A DNA stretch of 64,000 nt from Bordetella pertussis 18323 (GTDB lineage Bacteria; Pseudomonadota; Gammaproteobacteria; Burkholderiales; Burkholderiaceae_B), in contig NC_018518.1 of the NCBI RefSeq assembly GCF_000306945.1, forward strand, positions 2,232,001-2,296,000. Reading direction: 5' to 3'. A program made the position numbers and the translations under genes. The number at the start of each line of letters is the position of its first letter. The stretch's first letter is position 1. The notes below the pieces were generated by a model, which saw nothing but the letters and a program-made list of their open reading frames with translations, was not told where the DNA came from and did no database searches. Below are positions 43,505 through 53,036 of the stretch, one piece after another.

Positions 43505-44737
43505 ATGGATGCACCCGCCCAAGAACCGCCGCGCACGCAGGCCCCTCCCTCACCGCTTTGCGTGACGGCCGATCCGGAACAACTCAGCCTGCCTTGCCTG
43601 TACATGCGGGGCGGCTCCAGCAAGGGCGGCTTTTTTCTCGCGGCCGACCTTCCGGCCGACCCCTTGGAGCGGGACGCGACGCTGCTGGCGGCGTACGGCT
43701 CGCCGGATGCCCGGCAGATCGATGGCATCGGCGGCGCCGATCCCCTGACCAGCAAGGCGGCCATCGTCGCGCGATCCGGGCGCCCCGACGCGGACGTCGA
43801 GTACACCTTCTGCCAGGTCGACCTCACGCGCGCCCAGGTCTCGACCGGCGGCAACTGCGGCAACATGCTTGCCGCGGTCGGCCCCTACGCGGTCCTGCGC
43901 GGCCTGATCCCGGCCCGGGAGGGACAGAATCGCGTGCGCATCTACACCACCAACACCAAGCAGGTGGTGGAGGCCAGCTTCGCGGTGCGGGCCGGCGTGC
44001 CTTGCGTCGAGGGGCCCACGGTGGTGCCCGGGGTGCCAGGCAGCGGCGCGACGGTGGCCATCGACTTCGGCGACTGCGCGGGTTCCGTGTCCGGAACCTT
44101 GCTGCCCACCGGCCGGGCCGCCGACGCCATCGAGATCGACGGGCGCCCCGTCCGCGTCTCGCTGGTCGATGCGGCCACGCCGTTCGTCTACGTGGTAGCC
44201 GAGGACATAGGCGGCGACGCCACCGCCACCCCGCAGGACATCCAGAACGACAGTGCGCTCATGGACCGCCTGGAGCAGGCGCGCGGCTGGGCCGCCGTGA
44301 CGCTCGGCCTGGTCGACGACGCCCGCAAGGCGCGCGAGACCAGTCCCAACGTGCCGCGCGTGATGATGATATCGGCGCCGCGCGACTACGTGGCGGGCGA
44401 CACGCCCATCAAGGCCGCCGACATCAACCTGTGCGTGCGCCAGCTGGCGATGCAGAAACCGCACAAGGCCCTGGCGGTGACTGGCGCGGTGTGCACCGCC
44501 ATCGCCTGCCGCATCCCAGGTTCGGTGGTGCAGGAGCAATTGCGCGGCGATACCGGCAGCGAGATCCGGCTTGGCCATCCATCCGGCGCGCTTTCGGTCG
44601 ATTCGCAAGTGGACCAGACACCAGCCGGGCCGCGGGTCCGCAAGGCCGCCCTGAACCGCACGGCGCGCCTCATCATGGCGGGCCAGCTGTTCATCGCGCG
44701 AGAGAAGATCCGCCAACTCATGCAACGGATGCGGTAA
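43505..44737 (+). CDS. PrpF/4-oxalomesaconate-tautomerase family isomerase
   Basis: This PrpF-type (diaminopimelate-epimerase-like fold) protein of 410 residues has the signature LPCLYMRGGSSKGGFFLAAD (about 29-48), GIGGADPLTSKAAIV (about 76-90) and the second-half motif STGGNCGNMLAAVGPYAV (about 117-134) with the catalytic Cys region. PrpF relatives isomerise double bonds in tricarboxylates such as 2-methyl-aconitate. It is followed by tcuB and tcuA, so a tricarballylate- or aconitate-like acid is the likely substrate class. It lacks a PrpD/AcnD partner nearby, but an MmgE/PrpD gene is 4 kb away in the same cluster. Confidence 0.88.
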   Translation: MDAPAQEPPRTQAPPSPLCVTADPEQLSLPCLYMRGGSSKGGFFLAADLPADPLERDATLLAAYGSPDARQIDGIGGADPLTSKAAIVARSGRPDADVEYTFCQVDLTRAQVSTGGNCGNMLAAVGPYAVLRGLIPAREGQNRVRIYTTNTKQVVEASFAVRAGVPCVEGPTVVPGVPGSGATVAIDFGDCAGSVSGTLLPTGRAADAIEIDGRPVRVSLVDAATPFVYVVAEDIGGDATATPQDIQNDSALMDRLEQARGWAAVTLGLVDDARKARETSPNVPRVMMISAPRDYVAGDTPIKAADINLCVRQLAMQKPHKALAVTGAVCTAIACRIPGSVVQEQLRGDTGSEIRLGHPSGALSVDSQVDQTPAGPRVRKAALNRTARLIMAGQLFIAREKIRQLMQRMR

Positions 44738-44779
44738 GGCCGCGCCGTGCGCGGACATTCAGCGAAGGAGAGGAGACAG

Positions 44780-45964
44780 ATGAGCACACCCTATACCGAA
44801 AGCCAGGTCATGGCCCGCGCAACGATACCGATCGCGGTGGAAGACACCGGCATCGAGCACGACGAAGCGCAGGCGCGGCGCATCCTGACGATCTGCAATG
44901 CGTGCCGGTACTGCGAGGGATTCTGCGCGGTGTTCCCGGCGATGACGCGGCGCCTCGACTTCGTGAAAGAGGATGTGCACTATCTCGCCAATCTTTGCCA
45001 TAACTGCGGAGCCTGCCTGCATGCCTGTCAGTACGCGGCGCCGCACGAATTCGACGTCAACATCCCTCGCACCCTGGCCAAGGTGCGCCTGAAAACCTAT
45101 TCCGAGTATGCGTGGCCGAGGGCGCTGGGGCAGCTCTACGACCGTAACGGCCTGACGCTGTCGCTGGCGACGGCCGTGGGGCTCTCGCTCTTTCTGGCGC
45201 TGCTGTTCTGGCTCAACGGCGCCCTGTGGCACGCCCCGTTGCAGGGCAATTTCTACGCCATATTCCCGCACAACCTGCTGGTGGCCATGTTCGGCCTGGT
45301 CTTCCTGTATGCGGCACTGGCGCTGGGAATCGGCGCAACCCGTTTCTGGCGCGGCACCCGCCAGGACGCCGCGCCGCCGTCCTCGGCCAGCGGCGCGGCC
45401 GCGGAGGCTTCGTTCGACGTCCTGACGCTGCGCTACCTGGGTGGCGGACACGGGGAAGGCTGCAACGAAGAAAGCGCGCGCTTCACCCTGTGGCGGCGCC
45501 GCTTTCATCACCTGACGTTCTACGGCTTCATGCTGTGCTTCGCGGCCACCGGCGTAGCCACGGTCTATCACTACGCGCTGGGCTGGCAGGCGCCCTACCC
45601 CGTACTCAGCCTGCCCGTACTGCTGGGCACGGCCGGCGGCATCGGCCTGCTGATCGGGCCCGCCGGACTCTACCTGCTCAACCGCAAGCGCCACGCCGAC
45701 CATGGCGACCCCGCCCAGCATGCGATGGACCGCGGATTCATAGCCCTGCTGTTCTTCGTGAGCCTGACCGGCCTGCTGTTGCTGGCGCTGCGCGACACGT
45801 CATGGATGGCGGTGCTGCTGGCGGTGCACCTGGGCTTCGTCATGGCCTTTTTCCTCACCATGCCGTATGGCAAGTTCGCCCACGGCATTTATCGCAGCGC
45901 CGCACTGCTCAAGAACGCCGTCGAGAAACGCACGCCCGGCACGCTCAATGTAGGCGCTGACTGA
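44780..45964 (+). CDS. tcuB: TcuB-like iron-sulfur membrane electron-transfer protein
   Basis: TcuB reoxidises the FADH2 of TcuA (tricarballylate dehydrogenase) and passes electrons to the quinone pool. The 394-residue protein has two Cys-rich [4Fe-4S] motifs, [16 protein letters not shown] (about 40-55) and [18 protein letters not shown] (about 72-89), then about six membrane helices ([40 protein letters not shown]) with His residues that may hold haem b. The start at 44780 has a GGAGA site 4-5 bp upstream. It is 42 bp after prpF and 20 bp before tcuA. Confidence 0.88.
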   Translation: MSTPYTESQVMARATIPIAVEDTGIEHDEAQARRILTICNACRYCEGFCAVFPAMTRRLDFVKEDVHYLANLCHNCGACLHACQYAAPHEFDVNIPRTLAKVRLKTYSEYAWPRALGQLYDRNGLTLSLATAVGLSLFLALLFWLNGALWHAPLQGNFYAIFPHNLLVAMFGLVFLYAALALGIGATRFWRGTRQDAAPPSSASGAAAEASFDVLTLRYLGGGHGEGCNEESARFTLWRRRFHHLTFYGFMLCFAATGVATVYHYALGWQAPYPVLSLPVLLGTAGGIGLLIGPAGLYLLNRKRHADHGDPAQHAMDRGFIALLFFVSLTGLLLLALRDTSWMAVLLAVHLGFVMAFFLTMPYGKFAHGIYRSAALLKNAVEKRTPGTLNVGAD

Positions 45965-45984
45965 ACCAACCCCTGGAGGAACGG

Positions 45985-47388
45985 ATGATAGACGTACTGG
46001 TGATTGGTGGCGGCAACGCCGCGCTGTGCGCCGCCCTGTCGGCGCGCGAAGCGGGCGCGAGCGTTCTGCTGCTCGAAGCCGCGCCGCGCGAATGGCGCGG
46101 CGGAAACTCGCAGCACACGCGCAATCTGCGCTGCATGCACGACGCACCGCAGGACGTGCTGGTGGAGAGCTACCCGGAAGAAGAATACTGGCAGGACCTG
46201 TTGAAGGTCACCGGCGGCATCACCAACGAGCACCTGGCCAGGCTCGTCATCCGCCGCTCCTCCAATTGCCGGCCGTGGATGCGCAGCCATGGCGTACGGT
46301 TTCAGAACTCGCTGTCCGGAACCTTGCACCTGGCCCGTACCAACGCATTCTTCATGGGCGGCGGCAAGGCCCTGGTCAACGCGTACTATCGCAGCGCCGC
46401 CGCCCTCGGGATACAGGTGCGCTACGACACGCCGGTGGCGGCCATCGAGCGCGACGGCGAGCGCTTCGTGGCCGCCGTCCTGGAAGACGGCGCCCGCATC
46501 GAGGCCGGCAGCTGCGTACTAGCGGCCGGCGGCTTCGAGTCCAACCTGGATTGGCTCGACCAGGCCTGGGGCACCAACGAGAACGGCGAAAGGCCCGCGC
46601 TGCAATTCCTCATCCGCGGCACCCGGTACAACCGGGGCGTGCTGTTGCGGCACATGCTCGACAGCGGGGCCGACGCCATCGGCGACCCCACCCAGGCCCA
46701 TATGGTGGCCATCGACGCGCGCTCCCCGTTGTACGACGGCGGCATCTGCACCCGCATCGACTGCGTACCGCTGGGCATCGTGGTCAACCGCGCCGGCCAG
46801 CGCTTCTATGACGAAGGCGAAGACTTCTGGCCCAAGCGGTACGCCATATGGGGCCGGCTGGTGGCCCAGCAACCCGGCCAGATCGCCTGGTCCATCATCG
46901 ACCGCAAATCGATCGGCCGCTTCATGCCGCCCGTGTTCCCAGGCACGCAGGCCGACAGCATCGAGGCGTTGGCGCGCAAACTGGGCCTGCCCGTGGAGCA
47001 GACCAGCCGGACCATCGCCGAATACAACGCCACGTGCATATCCGGCACGTTCGACCACACCGTGCTGGACGACTGCCGCACGCAGGGGCTGACTCCGGCC
47101 AAGACCCACTGGGCCAGCCCCATCGTCGAGCCGCCCTTCCAGGGCTTTCCGCTCAAGCCGGGCATCACCTTCACCTACCTGGGCCTGAAGACCGACGACA
47201 CGGCCGCGGTCCGCTTCAATGACCGGCCCAGTCCGAACCTGTTCGTGGCGGGCGAAATGATGGCGGGCAATATCCTCGGCAAGGGCTACACCGGGGGCAT
47301 CGGCATGGCCATCGGCACCGCCTTCGGCCGGATCGCCGGCGCCGGCGCGGCGCAGCACGCCCTGGCCGGGCGCCGCCAGGCCGCCTGA
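45985..47388 (+). CDS. tcuA: TcuA-like FAD-dependent tricarballylate dehydrogenase
   Basis: TcuA oxidises tricarballylate to cis-aconitate. The 467-residue flavoprotein has the N-terminal Rossmann motif DVLVIGGGNAALCAALSARE (about 3-22) and GNSQHTRNLRCMHDAP, typical of the TcuA/fumarate-reductase-like family, a mid-domain AGSCVLAAGGFESN and a C-terminal FAD contact LFVAGEMMAGNILGKGYTGG (about 415-434). It is the third gene of prpF-tcuB-tcuA and ends before a strong terminator. The actual acid may be a relative of tricarballylate, since the cluster also carries ComA-, ALDH- and MmgE-like genes. Confidence 0.9.
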   Translation: MIDVLVIGGGNAALCAALSAREAGASVLLLEAAPREWRGGNSQHTRNLRCMHDAPQDVLVESYPEEEYWQDLLKVTGGITNEHLARLVIRRSSNCRPWMRSHGVRFQNSLSGTLHLARTNAFFMGGGKALVNAYYRSAAALGIQVRYDTPVAAIERDGERFVAAVLEDGARIEAGSCVLAAGGFESNLDWLDQAWGTNENGERPALQFLIRGTRYNRGVLLRHMLDSGADAIGDPTQAHMVAIDARSPLYDGGICTRIDCVPLGIVVNRAGQRFYDEGEDFWPKRYAIWGRLVAQQPGQIAWSIIDRKSIGRFMPPVFPGTQADSIEALARKLGLPVEQTSRTIAEYNATCISGTFDHTVLDDCRTQGLTPAKTHWASPIVEPPFQGFPLKPGITFTYLGLKTDDTAAVRFNDRPSPNLFVAGEMMAGNILGKGYTGGIGMAIGTAFGRIAGAGAAQHALAGRRQAA

Positions 47389-47394
47389 ACGCAA

Positions 47395-47421
47395 CGGCCC
47401 GCCTGACGGCGGGCCGCTTTT
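47395..47421 (+). terminator. Rho-independent terminator after tcuA
   Basis: CGGCCCGCC, loop TGAC, GGCGGGCCG, then CTTTTC. It starts 7 bp past the tcuA stop; the convergent aldehyde dehydrogenase ends at 47438. Confidence 0.82.
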
Positions 47422-47437
47422 CGGACCGGATCGAGAA

Positions 47438-48892
47438 CTACTGGTTGAAGACGATCAGGCGCTCTTCGGTCATCTCGCGGGCCGCATAACCGGGCCCCTC
47501 CTTGCCGAAACCGCTGTCCTTGACGCCGCCGAACGGCATGACGTCGCACCGCGCGCTGGAGGTCTCGTTGATATGCACCGTACCGAAGCGCAGCGAACGA
47601 ACGGCGCTCATGATACGGGCGTGATCATTGGTGAAGATACCGGCGGCCAGGCCATAGGGCGTGTCGTTCGCGCTGGCCAGGACGTCATCGAAGCGGGCAA
47701 AGCCCCCGACCGACACCATGGGCGAGAACACCTCGGTGCTCCAGGCCGAGCAGGACTCGGGCACGTCGGCCAGGACGGCCGGCTGCACCACCGCTCCCTG
47801 GCGCTCGCCGCCGCGCACCAGGCGCGCGCCCGCCTCGACGGCCTCGGCGATCCAGGCTTGCGCCCGCGTCGCGGCCGCCTCGCTGATCATGGGGCCCACC
47901 CGCGTCGCGACGGCGCGCGGATCGCCGGCAGGCATGTCGTCCAGGTAGCGGGACAAGCGTTCGATCAGCTCGTTCTTGAGCGCGTCCTCGACGTACAGCC
48001 GTTGAATCGATGTGCACACCTGGCCGGCCTTGCGGAACGCCGCGTTGGCGATCCGCGGCACGGCGGCCTCGAGATCGGCATCCGCGCAGACAATGGTGCT
48101 GGCGATGCTGCCCAGTTCCATCTGCGTGCGCCGCAACCCGGCGGCACGCTGGATGATGCGCCCGACCCGGGTACTGCCCGTGAATGTATAGAACGCCACA
48201 TCCTGCTCTTCCAGCAGCCACGTGCCGACGTCATCGCCCTCGCCCTGGACCACGGCCAGGAACTCGGGCGGCATGCCGGCCTCGAGCAGCACCCGCGCCA
48301 GCAGCGCGCTGGTCAGCGGCGTGAAGGCCGACGGCTTGAGCACCACGGCATTGCCCGCCGCGAAGGCCGGCGCAACCTTGTGCAGCACCGTGTTCAAGGG
48401 CGCGTTGAACGGCGTGATCGCCGCCACCACGCCCACCGGGACGCGCACCGTGAACCCCAGCTTGTGCTCCGCGCCCGGGCTGGCCTGGAACGGCACCATG
48501 CTGCCGGTCAGACGCAGCGCTTCGTCGGCCGACAGTTCCAGCGTCACCTTGGCCCGCGTGAACTCGGCGGAAATGTCGTGAACGGTAAAGCCGCCTTCCA
48601 CCATCATGACGGCCTCGAAGTCCTGACGATAGGTGTCCAGCAAGCCGGCCGCGCGGCGCAGGACGGCCGCGCGTTCGCGCGCCGCCGGCGCTCCCCGGTC
48701 GGCCGCCGCCTTGCACTGCGCCACCGCCTGCGCGACCTGCCGGCGGCTGGCGCGGAAGACCTCGGCTGCGGGCACCAGGGTGTATTTGTCCAGCACCGGA
48801 AAGCTGCCCTCTCCCGCCTGCCAGACGCCGTTGATCAGGATGCCTGTGTACTCAGCCATCGACCGTTGCGCAATCCCGTCCGTCACGTTCAT
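47438..48892 (-). CDS. NAD(P)-dependent aldehyde dehydrogenase
   Basis: This ALDH-superfamily enzyme of 484 residues has an N-terminal NAD-fold with VGVVAAITPFNAPLNTVLHK (about 153-172), GSTRVGRIIQRAAG, the catalytic Glu in TQMELGSIASTIVCADADLE (about 256-275) and the catalytic Cys in FRKAGQVCTSIQRLYVED (about 285-302). It most resembles lactaldehyde/semialdehyde-type dehydrogenases. It is on the minus strand downstream of the MmgE/PrpD gene (104-bp gap), so the two may be co-transcribed in the cluster. The substrate aldehyde is unknown. Confidence 0.92.
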   Translation of the reverse strand: MNVTDGIAQRSMAEYTGILINGVWQAGEGSFPVLDKYTLVPAAEVFRASRRQVAQAVAQCKAAADRGAPAARERAAVLRRAAGLLDTYRQDFEAVMMVEGGFTVHDISAEFTRAKVTLELSADEALRLTGSMVPFQASPGAEHKLGFTVRVPVGVVAAITPFNAPLNTVLHKVAPAFAAGNAVVLKPSAFTPLTSALLARVLLEAGMPPEFLAVVQGEGDDVGTWLLEEQDVAFYTFTGSTRVGRIIQRAAGLRRTQMELGSIASTIVCADADLEAAVPRIANAAFRKAGQVCTSIQRLYVEDALKNELIERLSRYLDDMPAGDPRAVATRVGPMISEAAATRAQAWIAEAVEAGARLVRGGERQGAVVQPAVLADVPESCSAWSTEVFSPMVSVGGFARFDDVLASANDTPYGLAAGIFTNDHARIMSAVRSLRFGTVHINETSSARCDVMPFGGVKDSGFGKEGPGYAAREMTEERLIVFNQ

Positions 48893-48996
48893 CGCTTAAT
48901 CCTCGTATGGGCGCAACACCCGCGCCCTCGGGCCTGATGCCGCGGGGGCGGCCGGCGCCCCCGCGGTTCATTGTCGCGCATCCCGGCGCGGCGGCG

Positions 48997-50409
48997 TCAA
49001 GCGGCGCGCAGCGCGGGAGTCTGGCCAGCCGCCTTCAGCGGTCCGATCAGGTCCGCGATCGCCTTCTCGTCCTCCAGGCGCATCAGGCGCTGCGAAAACT
49101 CGCCGCTGACCTGGCTGGACGTTTCGACCATGTCCACCAGGCCGGTGAACTTGTCGGTCAGCTCCTGGTCGGTCAGCGGGTTGCTGGGCTCGCCCTTGGG
49201 CTCGGCCTGGTCGCGCTGCAGCACCCGCCCGTCCTTCAGCGTGACCGCCATGGCCGCCTGGCGGCCGGTGACGCCGTACGCAGGCTCCATGATGAGACGC
49301 GTGCGGTCCGCCGCGGCCTCGTGGACGCGCTGGTCGTTGAAACCGTCCCAGTACTCCCGCAGGCCGTTGCGCCCGCCCGCCAATGCCAGCGCGACACCGA
49401 ACTCGGTGCTGCCCATGGCGGCGTTCAGGTTGGACGCCTTGGGCTTGGACGCCTGGCGGATCGACAACTCGCACATGCGCACGTCGATCTTCTCGACGTC
49501 CTCCAGGCGCACCCCCTCCTCGAAGAACTGCTGAGCCAGATCGATGGGGCCGTGCGCATAGCGGCAGGCGGCATGCGGCTTGAAGCCGACCTCCATGATG
49601 ACGAAGCGCTCGCCCAGTCCGTCGAGCAGGTCGTCGACGCGGATATCTTCGCAGTAGGCGTTGAAGAAGCCCTCCTTGCATTCCAGGGCCTTGCGCGGGC
49701 CGGCGAAGCCGCGGCTGGCCATGACGGCCGCCATGGTGCCGTTGAAGGCCGATTTGCCGGGACTGAACGGCTTGGCCATGCACGGATCGTCCAGGTATGA
49801 CTGGATGCCCGCCGACTGCATGGCGGCCAGGCCGATCGCCGCCGCGATGCCTTCTTCGTCGCAACCAAGCAGCTTGGCGCCCCCGGCGGCCGCGCCGAAC
49901 AGGGATACCGTGCCGGTGGTGTGAAAGCCGCGCTGGCGATGTCCGGGGTTGATCGCCTTGGCGATGCGGACCGCCACTTCATAGCCTGCGACGATGGCCG
50001 TGATGACGTCGCGGCCGCTTTTGCCGTTGGCCTCGGCCAGCGCCATGATCGAGGGAATCATGACCGAACCGCCCTTGATCAGGCCCGACCCATGCGCGTC
50101 ATCCAGCTCCACGCCGTGGCCCAGCATGGCATTGCACATGGCCGCCAGCGGCGCGGGCACCTTGAACCCGTAGCCGATGACGGTGGCCTCGGGCTTGCCT
50201 CCCCATTCGCGCACGATCTCGACCACGCGCCGCGCCGGCTCGCTGATGGCCGAAGCCGCGATCTGGTTGCCCAGTCCATCGCGAATGATCAGCTTGGCCT
50301 TGTGCAGCACCTCCTCGGGCAAGTCCTCGAACTTCAGGTCGTGCACCAGTTTGGCGAAACGCCGGGTCAGGCCCTGGAGTTTGGCGGCGGTTTCCTCGTT
50401 CATGCTCAT
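48997..50409 (-). CDS. MmgE/PrpD family protein (2-methylcitrate dehydratase-like)
   Basis: The 470-residue protein has the family's all-helical N-terminal domain (KLIIRDGLGNQIAASAISEP; GHGVELDDAHGSGLIKGG; SVMIPSIMALAEANGKSGRD) with the His/Asp-rich active-site segment GHRQRGFHTTGTVSLFGAAA. The C-terminal lid domain has FKPHAACRYAHGPIDLAQQF. Members dehydrate methylcitrate, decarboxylate cis-aconitate or degrade related acids. I prefer the start MSMNEETA at 50409; 50418 and 50403 are in-frame alternatives. A putative operator (AGTATC-N4-GATACT) lies 35 bp upstream, so it has its own promoter. By context it works with PrpF and TcuAB on a tricarboxylate-like acid. Confidence 0.9.
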   Translation of the reverse strand: MSMNEETAAKLQGLTRRFAKLVHDLKFEDLPEEVLHKAKLIIRDGLGNQIAASAISEPARRVVEIVREWGGKPEATVIGYGFKVPAPLAAMCNAMLGHGVELDDAHGSGLIKGGSVMIPSIMALAEANGKSGRDVITAIVAGYEVAVRIAKAINPGHRQRGFHTTGTVSLFGAAAGGAKLLGCDEEGIAAAIGLAAMQSAGIQSYLDDPCMAKPFSPGKSAFNGTMAAVMASRGFAGPRKALECKEGFFNAYCEDIRVDDLLDGLGERFVIMEVGFKPHAACRYAHGPIDLAQQFFEEGVRLEDVEKIDVRMCELSIRQASKPKASNLNAAMGSTEFGVALALAGGRNGLREYWDGFNDQRVHEAAADRTRLIMEPAYGVTGRQAAMAVTLKDGRVLQRDQAEPKGEPSNPLTDQELTDKFTGLVDMVETSSQVSGEFSQRLMRLEDEKAIADLIGPLKAAGQTPALRAA

Positions 50410-50444
50410 TTCTCTCACCTCGGTATGGTTGACTGCAAATTGGG

Positions 50445-50460
50445 AGTATCTAATGATACT
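50445..50460. promoter_or_regulatory. Inverted repeat AGTATC-TAAT-GATACT upstream of the MmgE/PrpD gene
   Basis: 16 bp with perfect 6-bp arms, 35 bp before the ATG at 50409, followed by AC. The same half-sites and the following AC occur upstream of the ABC receptor gene at 54050-54065. Confidence 0.72.
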
Positions 50461-50517
50461 ACTTTAAATCAGGCGCGCCAATATGGAATGCGGCCGGCAT
50501 CGCCGGCCCGCCGCGCG

Positions 50518-51297
50518 TCACGCCGCCACGCGCCGCTCCATGCTCATGGATTTGTCGACTTCGGCCGACAGGATGCACGTCACCTCGTCCTCGTACGCCT
50601 TCACGCCCTCGTCGCCGGCGCCCCTGGGATGGGGCAGGTCGATCTTGATGTCGGCAATGATGGAGGACGGCCGCGCGCTGAAGATCAGCACGCGGTCGGC
50701 CAGCAGCACCGCCTCCGACACACTGTGCGTCACCATGACGATGGTCTTGTTCGCCTCTGTCCAGAGGCTCTGCAGGTCATGGATCATGTAGTTCTTGGTC
50801 TGCACATCCAGCGCGCCGAATGGTTCGTCCAGCAGGATCACCTCCGGGTCGTAGGTCAGCGCCCGGGCGATCGCCACCCGTTGCTTCATGCCTCAGGACA
50901 GCGTGGACGGATACGCATCCTCGAAACCGTCCAGCCCCGCCAGGGTGATCCACTTCTGGGCGCGCCGCCGCGCTTCCTGCGGCGGCGTCTTCTTGATGTC
51001 CAGGCCCAGCGTGACGTTCTCCATGACGGTGCGCCAGGGGTACAGGACGAACTCCTGAAAGACGATGCCGCGGTCCGGGCCCGGGCCGCGTATCGGTTCG
51101 CCGTCCAGTTCGACGGCGCCGCCTGAAATCCCTTCGAAACCCGCGATCACATACAGAAAGGTGGATTTGCCGCAGCCGCTGGGGCCGATGATTGCGACAA
51201 ACTCCCGTTCCCCGATGCTGCAGGTCGCATCCTTGATCGCCAGTACGTCGCCGAACCGCATGCTCACGTTCCTGGCCACGATCTTGTCCCTTGCCAT
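50518..51297 (-). pseudogene. SsuB/TauB-like ABC transporter ATP-binding protein, nonsense mutation
   Basis: The frame MARDKIVARNVSMRFGDVLA with Walker A IGPSGCGKSTFLYVIAGF and Q-loop IVFQEFVLYPWRTVMENV runs to DAYPSTLS, where an in-frame TGA (50893-50895) interrupts it. The frame then continues with GMKQRVAIARALTYDPEVIL, Walker B LLDEPFGALD and the switch His in MVTHSVSEAV to the stop at 50518. The TGA sits exactly at the first Gly of the signature LSGGM, so a GGA-to-TGA change is the likely event. Without read-through the transporter has no working ATPase. It is the last gene of the receptor-permease-permease-ATPase operon. Confidence 0.88.
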
Positions 51298-51320
51298 CTC
51301 CGTCTCCCGTTTCGTTGTTT

Positions 51321-52148
51321 TCAGCGTTCGACCTGGACGCCCCATTTGCCGACCGTACGCTCCTCGAACGCGCCCATCAGCACGTTCTCGATCAGATAGC
51401 CGAGCAGCGCAATCATGATCAGCCCGCCGTAGATGGTGGTCATGTCCATGAACTCGGAGGCCTCGTAGATCATGAAGCCCAGCCCGTAGGAGCTGGCGGC
51501 CAGCATTTCCGCGGCGATCAAGGCCCGCCACGCATAGCCGCTGCCCAGCCGCACCCCGGTGATCAGGTACGGCAGGATGCCGGGAACGATCACCTTGAAG
51601 AAGATCTGCAGGCGGCTGGCCCCCATCGAGCGCGCGACCCAGAACACCTTGACGTTCATGTTCTCGATGCCGGCCACTACGTTGAGGATCACCTCGAAGC
51701 TGGCCGCGATGAACACGATCAGGATCGTGGTCTTGTTGTCGACGCCGATCAGCAACAGCAGGATCGGCGTCCAGGCCAGCGTGGGCACCGGCATGAACAG
51801 GCTCAGCAAGGGCTTGAAGACGAACCGCCCCCAGCGGGTCAGGCCGATCAGGATGCCGATCAGGGTGCCGACGGCCGCCGCCAGCGCAAGGCCGGCCAGC
51901 AGGCGCATCATGCTGTAGTACACATGGCGGTATAGCTGTCCGCCGTGGACGTCGGCTCCGGAGTCCGACCAAAGCGTGGAGAAAATACTGCTGGGCGGGG
52001 GGAACAGGAAGTCGCTGACCAGGCCGGAGCGCGCCAGGAATTCCCAGATCAACAGCGGCACGCCCAGCGAGACCAGGGGCACGAGAAGCCGGTCGAAAAC
52101 CCTGGCCCCGTCGTCGCCAGGCATGGAGGAAGCCATTGCGCTGCTCAT
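51321..52148 (-). CDS. ABC transporter permease (SsuC/TauC family), second of two
   Basis: The 275-residue permease starts MSSAMASSMPGDDGARVFDR and has about six helices, with the EAA loop FWVARSMGASRLQIFFKVIV (about 172-191) and the core motif PVPTLAWTPILLLLIGVDNK (about 119-138) typical of nitrate/sulfonate/taurine permeases. It overlaps the first permease by 4 bp and precedes the ATPase by 23 bp. Two different permease genes suggest a heterodimeric channel, less usual for this family where one permease forms a homodimer. Confidence 0.88.
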   Translation of the reverse strand: MSSAMASSMPGDDGARVFDRLLVPLVSLGVPLLIWEFLARSGLVSDFLFPPPSSIFSTLWSDSGADVHGGQLYRHVYYSMMRLLAGLALAAAVGTLIGILIGLTRWGRFVFKPLLSLFMPVPTLAWTPILLLLIGVDNKTTILIVFIAASFEVILNVVAGIENMNVKVFWVARSMGASRLQIFFKVIVPGILPYLITGVRLGSGYAWRALIAAEMLAASSYGLGFMIYEASEFMDMTTIYGGLIMIALLGYLIENVLMGAFEERTVGKWGVQVER

Positions 52149-53017
52149 TTCGATCCTCCTATGCGCGAGGCGCCATGCCATTTCCTGATGGTGCGCTGCT
52201 CCAGCATGCCGAATATCCCGTATTCGATCGCCATGCCGATCAAGGCCAGCAGCGCGATGCCCACGAACATGGTCGAGACGTCCATATAGCTGCGGGCGGC
52301 GAAGATCATGTAGCCCAGGCCCGTGCTGATGGCCGCCAGCATCTCGGCGGCGACCAGCGTGCGCCACGAGTGGGCCATGCCCAGCTTCAGGCCGGATATC
52401 AGCGCCGGCAGGCAGGAGGGCAGCAGGACGTTCAGCAGGACGTGCCGGCGCTTGCCGCCCATGCTGCGCACCACCCAGATCGACTGTTTGCTCACTGCCT
52501 TGACGCCTTGGATCGTGCTGTAGAGCACAGGGAAGAACGCGCCCAGGAAGCATACGGTGATGATGGTCCGGTCGCCCTGGCCGAACGCGACCAGCAGGAT
52601 GGGGGTCCACGCGACGGCGGGCAATGGCAGCATGACGCTCAGGATCGGGCTGGTCCATTTGTGGACCGACGGCATCAGGCCCAGGCAGAAGCCCAGCGGT
52701 ATCCCGATGAGCACGCTCAGCAAGAAGGCGCTGATGGCGCGATACAGGCTGGCGCCGATGTGCTTGAACAGCATGCCCTGCTCCGGCCCGGTGGAAAAGA
52801 GCTGCTCGCTGGCGCGAGCGAAGATCATCGACGGCGAGGGAAAGATGTTCGAGGCGATCCACCCCGCCCTGACGGCGAACTCCCAGAACACGAGCAGGGT
52901 GACGATGGGCAGCATGAACCGGCCGAACTCGGCGTACGCGGCGCAAGCGCCGGGAGTACGCCGCGCGGCAGGCCTGATCATGACCGTGTGGGCTGTGGTT
53001 GCGGCAAGCGGCTTCAT
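52145..53017 (-). CDS. ABC transporter permease (SsuC/TauC family), first of two
   Basis: The 290-residue permease starts MKPLAATTAHTVMIRPAARR (53017, chosen over an upstream ATG at 53056). It shows the family core LPLPAVAWTPILLVAFGQGD (about 131-150), the EAA loop WVVRSMGGKRRHVLLNVLLP (about 180-199) and the ending LGYMIFAARSYMDVSTMFVG. It lies 19 bp after the receptor stop and overlaps the second permease by 4 bp. The two permeases are clear paralogues, so they arose by duplication or pair as a heterodimer. Confidence 0.88.
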   Translation of the reverse strand: MKPLAATTAHTVMIRPAARRTPGACAAYAEFGRFMLPIVTLLVFWEFAVRAGWIASNIFPSPSMIFARASEQLFSTGPEQGMLFKHIGASLYRAISAFLLSVLIGIPLGFCLGLMPSVHKWTSPILSVMLPLPAVAWTPILLVAFGQGDRTIITVCFLGAFFPVLYSTIQGVKAVSKQSIWVVRSMGGKRRHVLLNVLLPSCLPALISGLKLGMAHSWRTLVAAEMLAAISTGLGYMIFAARSYMDVSTMFVGIALLALIGMAIEYGIFGMLEQRTIRKWHGASRIGGSK

Positions 53018-53036
53018 GGGGTCTCCGTGATCCGGC

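Noticed and set aside
50893..50895. TGA as a selenocysteine codon in the ATPase
   Set aside because: The position is an invariant Gly in the ABC signature and no SECIS-like stem follows; a nonsense change is simpler.
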